Shown: positions 53,190-62,250, numbered from the stretch's first letter. The stretch is 64,000 nt of DNA from Streptomyces sp. NBC_01481 (GCF_026339995.1 NZ_JAPEPT010000007.1:228501-292500), one strand, 5' to 3'. The notes: generated by a model not told the origin, from the sequence alone. Made by a program: numbers and translations.

Positions 53190-54695
53190 GTGAGTATGAC
53201 GGCCTCAGCGGCGGCCACCGGTACCGGTCAGCCGGGTCCCGGAACTCCGTCCGGCGGCGGAACCGGTTTCTGCCGAGTCACGGTCGTCGCGCCGGACGGT
53301 CGCGTCGACGTGGCACTGCCCGAAGACATCCCCGTCGCCGACCTCTACCCGGAGATCCTCCGCCTGTCCGGGCAGAGCCCCGCGGAGGGCGCCCCGGTCG
53401 GGTACCACCTCGTGCGTCGCGACGGCACCGTGCTCGACGGCGCTCGCTCCCTGGTGGCCCAGCGCATCCTCGACGGCGAGCTCCTGTCGCTGCGGCCCTT
53501 CGCCGAATCGCTGCCCCCGGCGGTCTTCGACGACGTCTCCGATGCCGTCGCCTCCGCCGTCGCCCGCGACCGCACGCTGTGGAACGACAGCCTGATGCGC
53601 GGCGCCGGGCTCTTCGGCGGGTCCGTCCTGCTGGTCCTGCTCGCCTTCGTGCTGTGGACCGCCGACCCCCGGCACGACATGCACGGCCTGCCCGGCATCC
53701 TGGCCGCCGTCAGTGGCGTAATGCTGCTCGCGCTCGCCGGTGTACGGGCACGGGTGTACGACGACCGGGCCTCGTCCGTCGCTCTGGGTATCGGTTCCAT
53801 GGCCAACGCGGCGGTCGCCGGAGCCGGACTCCTGCCCCTCGCCGAGGGGCAGGGAATCGGCAAGCTGCAGTTCCTGCTCGCCTGCGCCGCCGTTCTCGTC
53901 GCCTCGGTGATCCTGATGATCGTCGCCCCCGGCGGAGACGGTCCCTTCGTCGCATTCGTCTTCGCCGCCGCCGTAGGCCTGCTGGTGACCTTCGCTGCGA
54001 TCACGACCAAGATGGAGCCGGCCGAGACCGCTGCCGTGTGCGCCCCGCTCGCCGTGGGAGCCCTGGCTTTCCTGCCCGGTCTCTCCACGCGCTTCGCGCG
54101 CCTCCCCATCGGCTTCGAGCCGCCTCGTACGACCGTCGGCGACTACGGAAACGATCCCGCCCCTCAGGGCCCGGTCGACGCCGAGCGCATCGCGGCCCAG
54201 GTCCGGCGCGGTCACGAACTGCTGGTCGGCCTGGTCGGCGGCTGTGCGCTGGTGGCTCTCGGGGCCTCGGCGGTGCTCGGATTCTCCGACAACGTGTGGG
54301 GCCAGCTGCTCGCTCTCGCCACCGGCATCGCCATGCTGATGCGCGCCCACCTGTTCCGCTACACGGCACAGGTCGGCTGCGCCCTGGCGGCCGGCCTCGG
54401 CTCGCTGGCTCTGCTCGGGGTCGGACTGTGCCTCAACCCGCCGAGAGGGCTGATGCTCGACGCCCTCAAGGGCGACGGCACAGCGCTCGACATCCGTACG
54501 GTCTGGCTCACCGCCGCGGTCGCCGCGGTCGCCGCGGTGATCACCGCCATCGGACTGATCGTGCCGCGCAAGGGCGTCACGCCCTTCTGGGGCCGCTCTC
54601 TGGAGATCGCGGAAGCCGCTGTGCTGCTGACGCTCGTACCGCTGTGCCTCGCGGTCTTCGACGTCTACCACTCCATCCGTGCAATGACCTCCTGA
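53190..54695 (+). CDS. eccD: type VII secretion channel component EccD
   Basis: EccD forms the membrane pore of ESX. The 501-residue protein has an N-terminal ubiquitin-like domain (FCRVTVVAPDGRVDVALPED, residues about 25-105) followed by about eleven helices (GGSVLLVLLAFVLWTAD and many more). GTG 53190 is preferred because GGGGGAGCAGCAG ends just before it; ATG 53196 is two codons downstream. It is divergent from eccC, so 52972-53189 must carry both promoters; no clear consensus pair was found there. rpsO follows after 156 bases. Confidence 0.93.
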   Translation: MSMTASAAATGTGQPGPGTPSGGGTGFCRVTVVAPDGRVDVALPEDIPVADLYPEILRLSGQSPAEGAPVGYHLVRRDGTVLDGARSLVAQRILDGELLSLRPFAESLPPAVFDDVSDAVASAVARDRTLWNDSLMRGAGLFGGSVLLVLLAFVLWTADPRHDMHGLPGILAAVSGVMLLALAGVRARVYDDRASSVALGIGSMANAAVAGAGLLPLAEGQGIGKLQFLLACAAVLVASVILMIVAPGGDGPFVAFVFAAAVGLLVTFAAITTKMEPAETAAVCAPLAVGALAFLPGLSTRFARLPIGFEPPRTTVGDYGNDPAPQGPVDAERIAAQVRRGHELLVGLVGGCALVALGASAVLGFSDNVWGQLLALATGIAMLMRAHLFRYTAQVGCALAAGLGSLALLGVGLCLNPPRGLMLDALKGDGTALDIRTVWLTAAVAAVAAVITAIGLIVPRKGVTPFWGRSLEIAEAAVLLTLVPLCLAVFDVYHSIRAMTS

Positions 54696-54851
54696 CTCAC
54701 TGGTACTGTGGGTGACGGCCGTTTGTGTACGCGCTCCCGGAGTATCTGGGTGCAGCGCTCATCGGACCTTCGCCTCCGAGTCACGGAAGCTCCCCTGAGA
54801 TCAAGACCAGGGGCACTTGTGGGCGCATCGAACATCAAAGAGGAGTACCGC

Positions 54852-55142
54852 GTGTCTCTCGACGCCGCTACGAAGAAGCAGATCATGTCCGAGTTCGGCA
54901 CCAAGGAGGGCGACACCGGCTCCCCCGAGGTCCAGGTCGCGATGCTCTCCCGCCGGATCTCGGACCTGACCGAGCACCTCAAGACGCACAAGCACGACCA
55001 CCACTCCCGCCGTGGGCTGCTGATCCTGGTGGGCCAGCGCCGCCGTCTGCTGCAGTACCTGGCCAAGAAGGACATCCAGCGCTTCCGCGCGCTGGTCGAC
55101 CGCCTCGGCATCCGCCGCGGTGCGGCCGGCGGTGCCAAGTAA
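54852..55142 (+). CDS. rpsO: 30S ribosomal protein S15
   Basis: S15 binds 16S rRNA early in 30S assembly. The 96 residues (SLDAATKKQIMSEFGTKEGD, HLKTHKHDHHSRRGLLILVG) match the family. The GTG at 54852 follows AAAGAGGAGTACC. The frame is open further upstream but does not resemble S15 there. A terminator follows. In Streptomyces rpsO and pnp are transcribed together in part. Confidence 0.97.
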   Translation: MSLDAATKKQIMSEFGTKEGDTGSPEVQVAMLSRRISDLTEHLKTHKHDHHSRRGLLILVGQRRRLLQYLAKKDIQRFRALVDRLGIRRGAAGGAK

Positions 55143-55151
55143 GACGCCGTG

Positions 55152-55188
55152 AAGGGAGCGGTTCCCACTCTTAGGGGGCCGCTCCCTT
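55152..55188 (+). terminator. rpsO-pnp intergenic hairpin
   Basis: AAGGGAGCGG (55152-55161) pairs perfectly with CCGCTCCCTT (55179-55188) and TTG follows. It probably ends rpsO mRNA or attenuates read-through to pnp. Confidence 0.75.
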
Positions 55189-55443
55189 TGCTGTACGTGC
55201 GCGACCTGCCGGACGGCATTTAGTCTGGTCGCACAAGGCAGTACCGAACGACAACGCAATACCGAACGACAACGCATTACCGAACGAACGAGAAGCCGCC
55301 TCACCGCCGCCGGTCCTCGGTAGTGGCCCCCGGAGAACCAAGCCCCGGGTGCTTCGATCGAAGACCGGCCCGCAGAACGAGCGCTTCTCGGCCACCGTCC
55401 CCCGCCACACGGGCGAGGGGACGAAGACGAGGAGAAAACGCTA
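55189..55443 (+). promoter_or_regulatory. pnp leader region with tandem repeats
   Basis: The 255-base leader has no gene. An 18-bp unit starting TACCGAACGA occurs at 55242, 55260 and 55278 (third copy partial). A palindrome CTTCGATCGAAG and GC-rich hairpins follow. Known Streptomyces pnp messages are cut by RNase III and auto-regulated in the leader; whether these elements serve that here is inference. Confidence 0.55.
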
Positions 55444-57663
55444 GTGGAGAACGAGACCCACTACGCCGAGGCCGTCATTGACAACGGTTCCTTCGGCACC
55501 CGCACCATCCGCTTCGAGACGGGCCGCCTGGCCAAGCAGGCCGCCGGTTCCGCCGTGGCGTACCTGGACGACGACACCATGGTGCTGTCGGCCACCACCG
55601 CTTCCAAGAAGCCCAAGGACCAGCTCGACTTCTTCCCCCTGACGGTGGACGTCGAGGAGCGGATGTACGCAGCCGGCAAGATCCCCGGCTCCTTCTTCCG
55701 TCGTGAGGGCCGGCCCTCCGAGGACGCGATCCTCACCTGCCGCCTGATCGACCGCCCGCTGCGCCCCTCCTTCAAGAAGGGCCTGCGCAACGAGATCCAG
55801 ATCGTCGAGACGATCATGGCGCTCAACCCCGACCACCTGTACGACGTGGTCGCGATCAACGCCGCCTCCTGCTCCACGCAGCTGGCCGGCCTGCCCTTCT
55901 CCGGCCCGATCGGCGGCACCCGTGTCGCCCTGATCAAGGGCCAGTGGGTCGCCTTCCCGACGCACACCGAGCTCGAGGACGCCGTCTTCGACATGGTGGT
56001 CGCCGGTCGCGTCCTGGAGGACGGCGACGTCGCGATCATGATGGTCGAGGCCGAGGCCACCGAGAAGACCATCGAGCTCGTCAAGGGCGGCGCCGAGGCG
56101 CCGACCGAGGAGCTCGTCGCGGCCGGTCTCGAGGCCGCGAAGCCCTTCATCAAGGCGCTGTGCAAGGCCCAGTCGGACCTCGCCGCCAAGGCCGCCAAGC
56201 CCACCGGCGAGTTCCCGGTCTTCCTCGACTACCAGGACGACGTCCTGGAGGCGCTGACCGCTGCCGTCAAGGGCGAGCTCGCGCAGGCGCTCACCATCGC
56301 CGGCAAGCAGGAGCGCGAGACCGAGCTTGACCGCATCAAGGAGGTCGCCGCCGAGAAGCTGCTCCCGCAGTTCGAGGGCCGCGAGAAGGAGATCTCCGGT
56401 GCCTACCGCGCGCTGACCAAGAAGCTGGTCCGCGAGCGTGTCATCAAGGACAAGGTCCGCATCGACGGTCGTGGCGTCACGGACATCCGTACGCTCGCCG
56501 CCGAGGTCGAGGCCATCCCGCGCGTGCACGGCTCGGCGCTGTTCGAGCGTGGCGAGACCCAGATCCTGGGCGTCACCACCCTGAACATGCTCCGTATGGA
56601 GCAGCAGCTGGACACCCTTTCCCCGGTGACCCGCAAGCGCTACATGCACAACTACAACTTCCCGCCGTACTCCGTCGGTGAGACCGGCCGCGTCGGTTCG
56701 CCGAAGCGCCGCGAGATCGGCCACGGCGCGCTCGCCGAGCGCGCCATCGTGCCGGTGCTGCCGACGCGCGAGGAGTTCCCGTACGCCATCCGCCAGGTCT
56801 CCGAGGCGCTGGGCTCCAACGGCTCCACGTCCATGGGCTCGGTCTGCGCCTCCACCATGTCGCTGCTGAACGCCGGTGTGCCGCTCAAGGCCCCCGTCGC
56901 CGGTATCGCCATGGGTCTGATCTCCGAGGAGATCGACGGCCAGACGCACTACGTCGCCCTCACCGACATCCTCGGTGCGGAAGACGCCTTCGGTGACATG
57001 GACTTCAAGGTCGCCGGTACGAAGACCTTCGTCACCGCGCTCCAGCTCGACACCAAGCTCGACGGCATCCCCGCCTCGGTCCTGGCCGCCGCGCTGAAGC
57101 AGGCCCGCGACGCCCGCCTCCACATCCTCGATGTGATGAACGAGGCCATCGACGTCCCGGACGAGATGTCCCCGAACGCCCCGCGGATCATCACCGTCAA
57201 GATCCCGGTGGACAAGATCGGTGAGGTCATCGGCCCCAAGGGCAAGATGATCAACCAGATCCAGGAGGACACCGGCGCCGACATCACGATCGAGGACGAC
57301 GGCACCATCTACATCGGTGCCGCTCAGGGCTCGCAGGCCGAGGCCGCCCGCGCCACGATCAACGGCATCGCCAACCCGACCATGCCGGAGGTCGGCGAGC
57401 GCTACCTGGGCACGGTCGTCAAGACGACCACCTTCGGTGCGTTCGTGTCCCTGCTCCCGGGCAAGGACGGCCTGCTGCACATCTCGCAGATCCGCAAGCT
57501 CGCCGGTGGCAAGCGCGTGGAGAACGTCGAGGACGTGCTCGCGGTCGGCTCCAAGGTGCAGGTCGAGATCGCCGAGATCGACTCCCGCGGCAAGCTCTCC
57601 CTGATCCCCGTGATCGAGGGCGAAGAGTCCGCCGACGAGAACAAGGACGACGCTGCCCAGTGA
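55444..57663 (+). CDS. pnp: polyribonucleotide nucleotidyltransferase (PNPase)
   Basis: PNPase degrades RNA from the 3' end with phosphate and, in Streptomyces, adds 3' tails. The 739-residue protein has two RNase PH-type domains (FRREGRPSEDAILTCRLIDR, and FERGETQILGVTTLNMLRME), a helical linker, a KH domain (IGEVIGPKGKMINQIQEDTG) and an S1 domain (YLGTVVKTTTFGAFVSLLPG). GTG 55444 follows ACGAGGAGAAAACGC. The stop overlaps the start of the protease gene by four bases (GTGA). Confidence 0.97.
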   Translation: MENETHYAEAVIDNGSFGTRTIRFETGRLAKQAAGSAVAYLDDDTMVLSATTASKKPKDQLDFFPLTVDVEERMYAAGKIPGSFFRREGRPSEDAILTCRLIDRPLRPSFKKGLRNEIQIVETIMALNPDHLYDVVAINAASCSTQLAGLPFSGPIGGTRVALIKGQWVAFPTHTELEDAVFDMVVAGRVLEDGDVAIMMVEAEATEKTIELVKGGAEAPTEELVAAGLEAAKPFIKALCKAQSDLAAKAAKPTGEFPVFLDYQDDVLEALTAAVKGELAQALTIAGKQERETELDRIKEVAAEKLLPQFEGREKEISGAYRALTKKLVRERVIKDKVRIDGRGVTDIRTLAAEVEAIPRVHGSALFERGETQILGVTTLNMLRMEQQLDTLSPVTRKRYMHNYNFPPYSVGETGRVGSPKRREIGHGALAERAIVPVLPTREEFPYAIRQVSEALGSNGSTSMGSVCASTMSLLNAGVPLKAPVAGIAMGLISEEIDGQTHYVALTDILGAEDAFGDMDFKVAGTKTFVTALQLDTKLDGIPASVLAAALKQARDARLHILDVMNEAIDVPDEMSPNAPRIITVKIPVDKIGEVIGPKGKMINQIQEDTGADITIEDDGTIYIGAAQGSQAEAARATINGIANPTMPEVGERYLGTVVKTTTFGAFVSLLPGKDGLLHISQIRKLAGGKRVENVEDVLAVGSKVQVEIAEIDSRGKLSLIPVIEGEESADENKDDAAQ

Positions 57664-59039
57664 CGTCCCGTAGTTCCAGGACGACGGCCCGCACCTCTTC
57701 GGAGGCGCGGGCCGTCGCCCGTACCCAAACGCTTCTCAAGGGCGAGCACGGCATCGGCACCGTACGCCGCACCGTCCTGCCCGGCGGCCTGCGCGTCGTC
57801 ACCGAGACCCTGCCCTCCGTACGCTCCGCCACCTTCGGTATCTGGGCGAACGTCGGCTCCCGCGACGAGACACCCTCGCTCGGCGGCGCCACGCACTACC
57901 TGGAGCACCTCCTCTTCAAGGGCACGCGACGGCGCTCCGCCCTCGACATCTCATCGGCCATCGACGCGGTCGGTGGTGAGATGAACGCCTTCACGGCGAA
58001 GGAGTACACCTGCTACTACGCGCGCGTGCTCGACACCGACCTGCCGCTCGCCATCGACGTGGTCTGCGACATGCTCACCGGATCGCTGATCCTCCAGGAG
58101 GACGTCGACGCCGAGCGCGGTGTCATCCTCGAAGAGATCGCGATGACGGAGGACGACCCGGGCGACTGCGTGCACGATCTGTTCGCGCACACGATGTTCG
58201 GCGACAGCCCCCTCGGCCGTCCAGTTCTCGGCACGGTCGACACGGTCAACGCGCTGAGCGCCGACCGCATCCGCCGCTTCTACAAGAAGCACTACGACCC
58301 GACCCATCTGGTCGTCGCGGCCGCGGGCAATATCGACCACGCCACCGTCGTACGCCAGGTCCGCAGGGCCTTCGAGAAGGCCGGCGCCCTGTCCCGTACG
58401 GACGCGGCCCCCACCCCGCCCCGCGACGGGAGCCGGACCCTGCGCACCGCCGGCCGCGTCGAGCTGCTGGAGCGCAGGACCGAGCAGGCCCATGTCGTCC
58501 TCGGCATGCCCGGCCTCGCCCGCACCGACGACCGCCGCTGGGCGCTCGGGGTACTGAACACCGCCCTCGGCGGCGGTATGTCATCCCGTCTGTTCCAGGA
58601 AGTCCGCGAGAAGCGCGGCCTGGCCTACAGCGTGTACTCGTACACCTCGGGCTTCGCCGACACGGGCCTCTTCGGCGTCTACGCGGGCTGCCGCCCCAGC
58701 CAGGTCCACGACGTCCTGAAGATCTGCCGCGACGAGCTCGACCGGGTCGCGTCCGAGGGTCTCTCGGACGAGGAGATCGGCCGCGCCGTGGGCCAGCTCT
58801 CCGGATCCACCGTGCTGGGCCTAGAGGACACGGGCGCGCTGATGAACCGCATCGGCAAGAGCGAACTGTGCTGGGGCTCGCAGATGTCGGTCGACGACAT
58901 GCTGGGGCAGATAGCCTCCGTCACGCCCGACGAGGTACGCGCGGTAGCAGGCGAGGTGCTGGGACACCGTCCCTCCCTGTCAGTGATCGGCCCGCTCAAG
59001 GACAAGCAGGCGGACCGCCTCCACGAAGCGGTCTCCTAA
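57660..59039 (+). CDS. M16 family zinc peptidase
   Basis: The 459-residue protein is an M16 peptidase: inverted zinc motif HxxEH (HYLEH, 79-83) with downstream glutamate in ERGVILEEIAM, and an inactive-type C-terminal half. There is no signal peptide. Family members cut small peptides or presequences. The GTG at 57660 overlaps the pnp stop, so it is translated from the pnp message. The same gene pair is common in Gram-positives. dapB follows after 17 bases. Confidence 0.93.
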   Translation: MTSRSSRTTARTSSEARAVARTQTLLKGEHGIGTVRRTVLPGGLRVVTETLPSVRSATFGIWANVGSRDETPSLGGATHYLEHLLFKGTRRRSALDISSAIDAVGGEMNAFTAKEYTCYYARVLDTDLPLAIDVVCDMLTGSLILQEDVDAERGVILEEIAMTEDDPGDCVHDLFAHTMFGDSPLGRPVLGTVDTVNALSADRIRRFYKKHYDPTHLVVAAAGNIDHATVVRQVRRAFEKAGALSRTDAAPTPPRDGSRTLRTAGRVELLERRTEQAHVVLGMPGLARTDDRRWALGVLNTALGGGMSSRLFQEVREKRGLAYSVYSYTSGFADTGLFGVYAGCRPSQVHDVLKICRDELDRVASEGLSDEEIGRAVGQLSGSTVLGLEDTGALMNRIGKSELCWGSQMSVDDMLGQIASVTPDEVRAVAGEVLGHRPSLSVIGPLKDKQADRLHEAVS

Positions 59040-59056
59040 CGTTAAGGAAGAGAGCA

Positions 59057-59809
59057 ATGAGCAAGCTGCGCGTGGCCGTTCTCGGCGCCAAGGGCCGTAT
59101 CGGCTCGGAAGCGGTACGAGCCGTCGAGGCCGCGGACGACATGGACCTGGTCGCGGCTCTCGGCCGGGGCGACAAGCTGGAGGCCCTGGTCGATTCCGGA
59201 ACCCAGGTCGTGGTCGAACTGACCACGCCGGCTTCGGTGATGGGCAATCTCGACTTCTGCGTACGCCACGGCATTCACGCGGTCGTCGGCACCACCGGCT
59301 GGACCGATGAGCGCCTCGCGCAGCTGGGCACCTCGCTCGCCGCATCGCCCGGGACCGGTGTCCTCATCGCACCGAACTTCTCCATCGGCGCGGTCCTCAC
59401 CATGAAGTTCGCGCAGCAGGCCGCGCGGTACTTCGAGTCCGTCGAGGTCGTGGAACTGCACCACCCGAACAAGGCCGACGCCCCGAGCGGCACCGCGACC
59501 CGCACCGCCCAGCTCATCGCGGCGGCGCGGGCGGAGGCGGGCTGCGCGCCGCAGCCGGACGCGACCGTCACCGGGCTGGACGGCGCCCGCGGCGCGGATG
59601 TCGACGGCGTGCCGGTGCATGCCGTACGGCTGCGCGGTCTGCTCGCCCACCAGGAAGTGCTCCTGGGTGGCGAGGGGGAGACCCTGACCATCCGCCACGA
59701 CTCGCTGCACCACAGCAGCTTCATGCCGGGCATCCTGCTGGGCGTCCGCCGTGTCGTATCCACTCCGGGCCTCACCTTCGGCCTGGAAAACTTCCTCGAC
59801 CTGGGCTGA
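59057..59809 (+). CDS. dapB: 4-hydroxy-tetrahydrodipicolinate reductase
   Basis: DapB reduces hydroxy-tetrahydrodipicolinate in the lysine/diaminopimelate pathway. The 250-residue protein has an N-terminal dinucleotide-binding motif VAVLGAKGRIGSEAV and the catalytic segment ELHHPNKADAPSGTA (H135/H136, K139). ATG 59057 is chosen because TTAAGGAAGAGAGCA lies just upstream; the frame is open further back into the protease gene. Its substrate is made by DapA, encoded at 62324, so the two steps lie close together but are separate units. Confidence 0.96.
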   Translation: MSKLRVAVLGAKGRIGSEAVRAVEAADDMDLVAALGRGDKLEALVDSGTQVVVELTTPASVMGNLDFCVRHGIHAVVGTTGWTDERLAQLGTSLAASPGTGVLIAPNFSIGAVLTMKFAQQAARYFESVEVVELHHPNKADAPSGTATRTAQLIAAARAEAGCAPQPDATVTGLDGARGADVDGVPVHAVRLRGLLAHQEVLLGGEGETLTIRHDSLHHSSFMPGILLGVRRVVSTPGLTFGLENFLDLG

Positions 59810-59814
59810 CGGCC

Positions 59815-60264
59815 ATGGGTGGAAAGATCACGTACTTCTTCCTCGCCACCGCGCTGGTGCTCGTCTTCGGCGTGGTGGCGCTGGAGGGCGTGCTGCTCAT
59901 CCTGACCGGTGAGCCGGCCGCTATGGGAATGGGCGCTGTGGCGTTCCTGCTGCCGGTCGTCGGCGCCTGGTTCCTCTGGCACAACACCAGCTTCGCGCGC
60001 AACGCGCATCGGCTGGCCCGCGAGCTGGAGGCCGAAGGCGGGCTACCTCAGGAGTCGCGGCATACGCCCGGCGGGCGGATCGACCGTGACGCGGCCGACG
60101 AGATCTTCGCGAAGCGTAGGGCCGAGACCGAGGACTCGCCGGACGACTGGCGCTGCTGGTTCCGGCTGGCCGTGGCCTATCACGATGCCCGCGACACCCC
60201 GCGTGCCCGCAAGGCGATGCAGCGCGCGATCACGCTGCGCAGAACAAGCCCCTCCGGCGTTTGA
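59815..60264 (+). CDS. two-helix membrane protein with TPR-like end
   Basis: The 149-residue protein has two helices (FFLATALVLVFGVVALEGVL and AMGMGAVAFLLPVVGAWFLW) and a helical, cytosolic end (WRCWFRLAVAYHDARDTPRA) that looks like one TPR unit. ATG 59815 is five bases after the dapB stop. The last residues (RRTSPSGV) are encoded inside a dispersed repeat module, so the original C-terminus may have been cut or replaced by the repeat. Function is unknown. Confidence 0.78.
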   Translation: MGGKITYFFLATALVLVFGVVALEGVLLILTGEPAAMGMGAVAFLLPVVGAWFLWHNTSFARNAHRLARELEAEGGLPQESRHTPGGRIDRDAADEIFAKRRAETEDSPDDWRCWFRLAVAYHDARDTPRARKAMQRAITLRRTSPSGV

Positions 60265-60290
60265 GAAGCGGTCCGGGGCAGAGCCGTCTG
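60247..60290. repeat. dispersed repeat module at the end of the membrane-protein gene
   Basis: CCTCCGGCGTTTGAGAAGCG followed by GTCCGGGGCAGAGCC resembles the module near 5747-5783. The TTTGAG supplies the stop codon of the gene at 59815. Confidence 0.6.
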
Positions 60291-60291
60291 G

Positions 60292-60840
60292 TCAGGCCCC
60301 GCGGTACTCGGCCCCCCAGGCCTCGACGGAGTCCGCCGCCCGGTCGAAGGCCTCGGTACGTGACAGAAAGTCCGCGTTGTGATCGGTCAGTAGGTGCAGC
60401 GCTTCCCCGCCCTGCGGTACGGCGACGAGCGCCTGCCCCTGTACGGTGCGCGGCAGCCCGAGCCAGCGCACGGGCTGCTGCACGGTGCGCACCGCCACGA
60501 CGCGGTTCCACGGCACCGTCCTGGTCGAGAAGAAGGCCACGCGCCGCACGCCGTGCCGGCTGACCCAGACGCCCGCCCGCAGCAGCCTCAGCGAGGTGAA
60601 GATGAGCGCGAGCCCCAGGCCCAGACAGACGCCGGCGCCCGGCAGCGCACCGGCGAACGCGATGATCATCGCAGCGATGAGCACGAACGAGGCGAGCAGC
60701 AGCAACAGCGCCGCGGCGCCGACCCGCCAGGGACCCGGACGGTACGGACGCCGCCAGCGGTCGTGATCGTCGAAGGGCAGCGCGACGTCGTCATCGCTCG
60801 TGCCGAACGCACGGTCGGCCGTCAGAAAAGGCAGGGGCAC
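60292..60840 (-). CDS. PH-domain (bPH2-type) membrane protein
   Basis: The 182-residue protein has two helices (VGAAALLLLLASFVLIAAMI and AGVCLGLGLALIFTSLRLL) followed by a small beta domain with WVSRHGVRRVAFFSTRTVPW and NRVVAVRTVQQPVRW, as in bacterial PH-like proteins. It is convergent with the preceding gene, with the repeat module between. No catalytic motif is seen. A structural or lipid-binding role is inference. Confidence 0.8.
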   Translation of the reverse strand: MPLPFLTADRAFGTSDDDVALPFDDHDRWRRPYRPGPWRVGAAALLLLLASFVLIAAMIIAFAGALPGAGVCLGLGLALIFTSLRLLRAGVWVSRHGVRRVAFFSTRTVPWNRVVAVRTVQQPVRWLGLPRTVQGQALVAVPQGGEALHLLTDHNADFLSRTEAFDRAADSVEAWGAEYRGA

Positions 60841-60968
60841 GACTGATCCTCACTCACCAGCACACTCGATTCGGCTGTGCCCGGTGAGGCTACCGAGGCA
60901 CCCACGCCCGGACCACCCCCGGGGGGCCATGGGGGTGCCCCCGCGCCCTTGGGGGCTGTAGGGGAGCG

Positions 60969-61208
60969 TCAGCGCCCGTCGGACGCCTCGGACTGCTGCG
61001 AATGCCCCGCCGCCGGGCCGGATTCCAGCGCGGGAAGCCCGAAGAGCAGGGAGCCGACCAGCCCGGCGACGACGGTCAGCCCGATCAGCGTGTGCCCCGC
61101 GAGCTGGGAGCCGCTGGGACGTACACGGGGCGGCGGAGTGACGTTACTGCGGAAGTGATCGGCCTCAGCGACGAATGCGAACGGGACGGCCTCTCGCCGG
61201 CAGAACAT
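60969..61208 (-). CDS. small single-helix membrane protein
   Basis: The 79-residue product begins MFCRREAVPFAFVAEADHFR and has one helix (LIGLTVVAGLVGSLLFGLPA). AAGGAGAG sits seven bases before ATG 61208, so this start is preferred over ATG 61259. No family is known to me. A tail rich in small polar residues (SGPAAGHSQQSEASDGR) faces one side. The 128-base gap before the PH-domain gene holds only GC-rich palindromes. Confidence 0.62.
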   Translation of the reverse strand: MFCRREAVPFAFVAEADHFRSNVTPPPRVRPSGSQLAGHTLIGLTVVAGLVGSLLFGLPALESGPAAGHSQQSEASDGR

Positions 61209-61374
61209 CAGGGCACTCTCCTTGGCAACGTGTCGGTGGTCTACTGGTAGAGACGTCAAAAGCAGTCATTTGGTGCCCACATTCCCAGATTTGCTCAAAG
61301 GGGCCAGAGGCACTGCCGCGGCGTTCCGTCGTTAAAGTGGGCGCCGCCTATGCGTTCAACCGGAAGGACTCCTG

Positions 61375-62115
61375 GTGTCCGACACCCCCGCCGAGACAGC
61401 CACGCCCAGTTTCCGCAGCGATGTCACCGTCGAGCTGGTGAAGCACACCGCCGGTGACTCCGACGTGCTGTGGGCCGCCCGCGTCTCCACGGCAGGCGAG
61501 CAGTCTCTGGAGGAGCTCCAGAAGGACCCCGAGCGCTCCACGGGACTGATCAACTACCTGATGCGGGACCGCCACGGCAGCCCCTTCGAACACAACTCGA
61601 TGACCTTCTTCATCAGCGCCCCGATCTTTGTCTTCCGCGAGTTCATGCGCCACCGTGTGGGCTGGTCCTACAACGAGGAGTCCGGGCGCTACAGGGAGCT
61701 GCAGCCGGTCTTCTACGTCCCGGGTCAGCAGCGCAAGCTCGTGCAGGAGGGCCGCCCCGGCAAGTACGTCTTCATCGACGGCAGCCCGGAGCAGCACAAG
61801 GTCGTCAGCGACGCCATGATCGACTCGTACCGCCGCTCGTACGAGACGTACAAGGAGATGCTCGACGAGGGCATCGCCCGCGAGGTCGCCCGCGCCGTCC
61901 TCCCCGTTGGCCTGTTCTCGTCCATGTACGCCACCTGCAACGCCCGCTCGCTGATGCACTTCCTCGGCCTGCGCACGCAGCACGAGCTGGCGAAGGTCCC
62001 GTCCTTCCCCCAGCGGGAGATCGAGATGGTCGGCGAGAAGATGGAGCAGCACTGGGCGAAGCTCATGCCGCTCACCTATGCGGCCTTCAACGCCAATGGC
62101 CGCATCGCCCCGTAG
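61375..62115 (+). CDS. thyX: flavin-dependent thymidylate synthase
   Basis: ThyX methylates dUMP to dTMP using FAD and NADPH. The 246-residue protein carries the signature RHRVGWSYNEESGRY (92-106). GTG 61375 fits the family length. Streptomyces normally also has ThyA elsewhere; this is not visible here. The 166-base upstream stretch (61209-61374) is shared with the divergent small gene. Confidence 0.96.
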   Translation: MSDTPAETATPSFRSDVTVELVKHTAGDSDVLWAARVSTAGEQSLEELQKDPERSTGLINYLMRDRHGSPFEHNSMTFFISAPIFVFREFMRHRVGWSYNEESGRYRELQPVFYVPGQQRKLVQEGRPGKYVFIDGSPEQHKVVSDAMIDSYRRSYETYKEMLDEGIAREVARAVLPVGLFSSMYATCNARSLMHFLGLRTQHELAKVPSFPQREIEMVGEKMEQHWAKLMPLTYAAFNANGRIAP

Positions 62116-62171
62116 GGCACAATCGTCCCGTAGAGCACAGATGTACGGGTCAGCCCGGAGAAGTGTCCGCA

Positions 62172-62201
62172 TTGCGGTGTTTCATGAAGTTCATCTAGGC
62201 T
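62172..62201 (+). promoter_or_regulatory. candidate sigma-70 promoter for dapA
   Basis: TTGCGG (62172-62177) and TAGGCT (62196-62201) are 18 bases apart. A transcript would begin near 62208, leaving a leader of about 115 bases that opens with a strong hairpin. Confidence 0.4.
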
Positions 62202-62212
62202 GATCAAACGGA

Positions 62213-62250
62213 CCCGGCACTGCTTGAACCCCCGAGCAGGCAGTGCCGGG
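62213..62250 (+). promoter_or_regulatory. perfect 11-bp hairpin between thyX and dapA
   Basis: CCCGGCACTGC (62213-62223) pairs perfectly with GCAGTGCCGGG (62240-62250). It may be the thyX terminator (98 bases after its stop) or a 5' structure of the dapA leader; no T-run follows. Confidence 0.65.

Noticed and set aside
55441..57480. Long minus-strand open frame opposite pnp
   Set aside because: Composition artefact of high third-position GC in pnp; the plus strand encodes a full PNPase.
61225..61255. GGTCTACTGGTAGAG looks like a tRNA D-arm
   Set aside because: No matching acceptor stem, anticodon arm or T-arm can be formed around it, and it overlaps the region upstream of the small membrane-protein gene.
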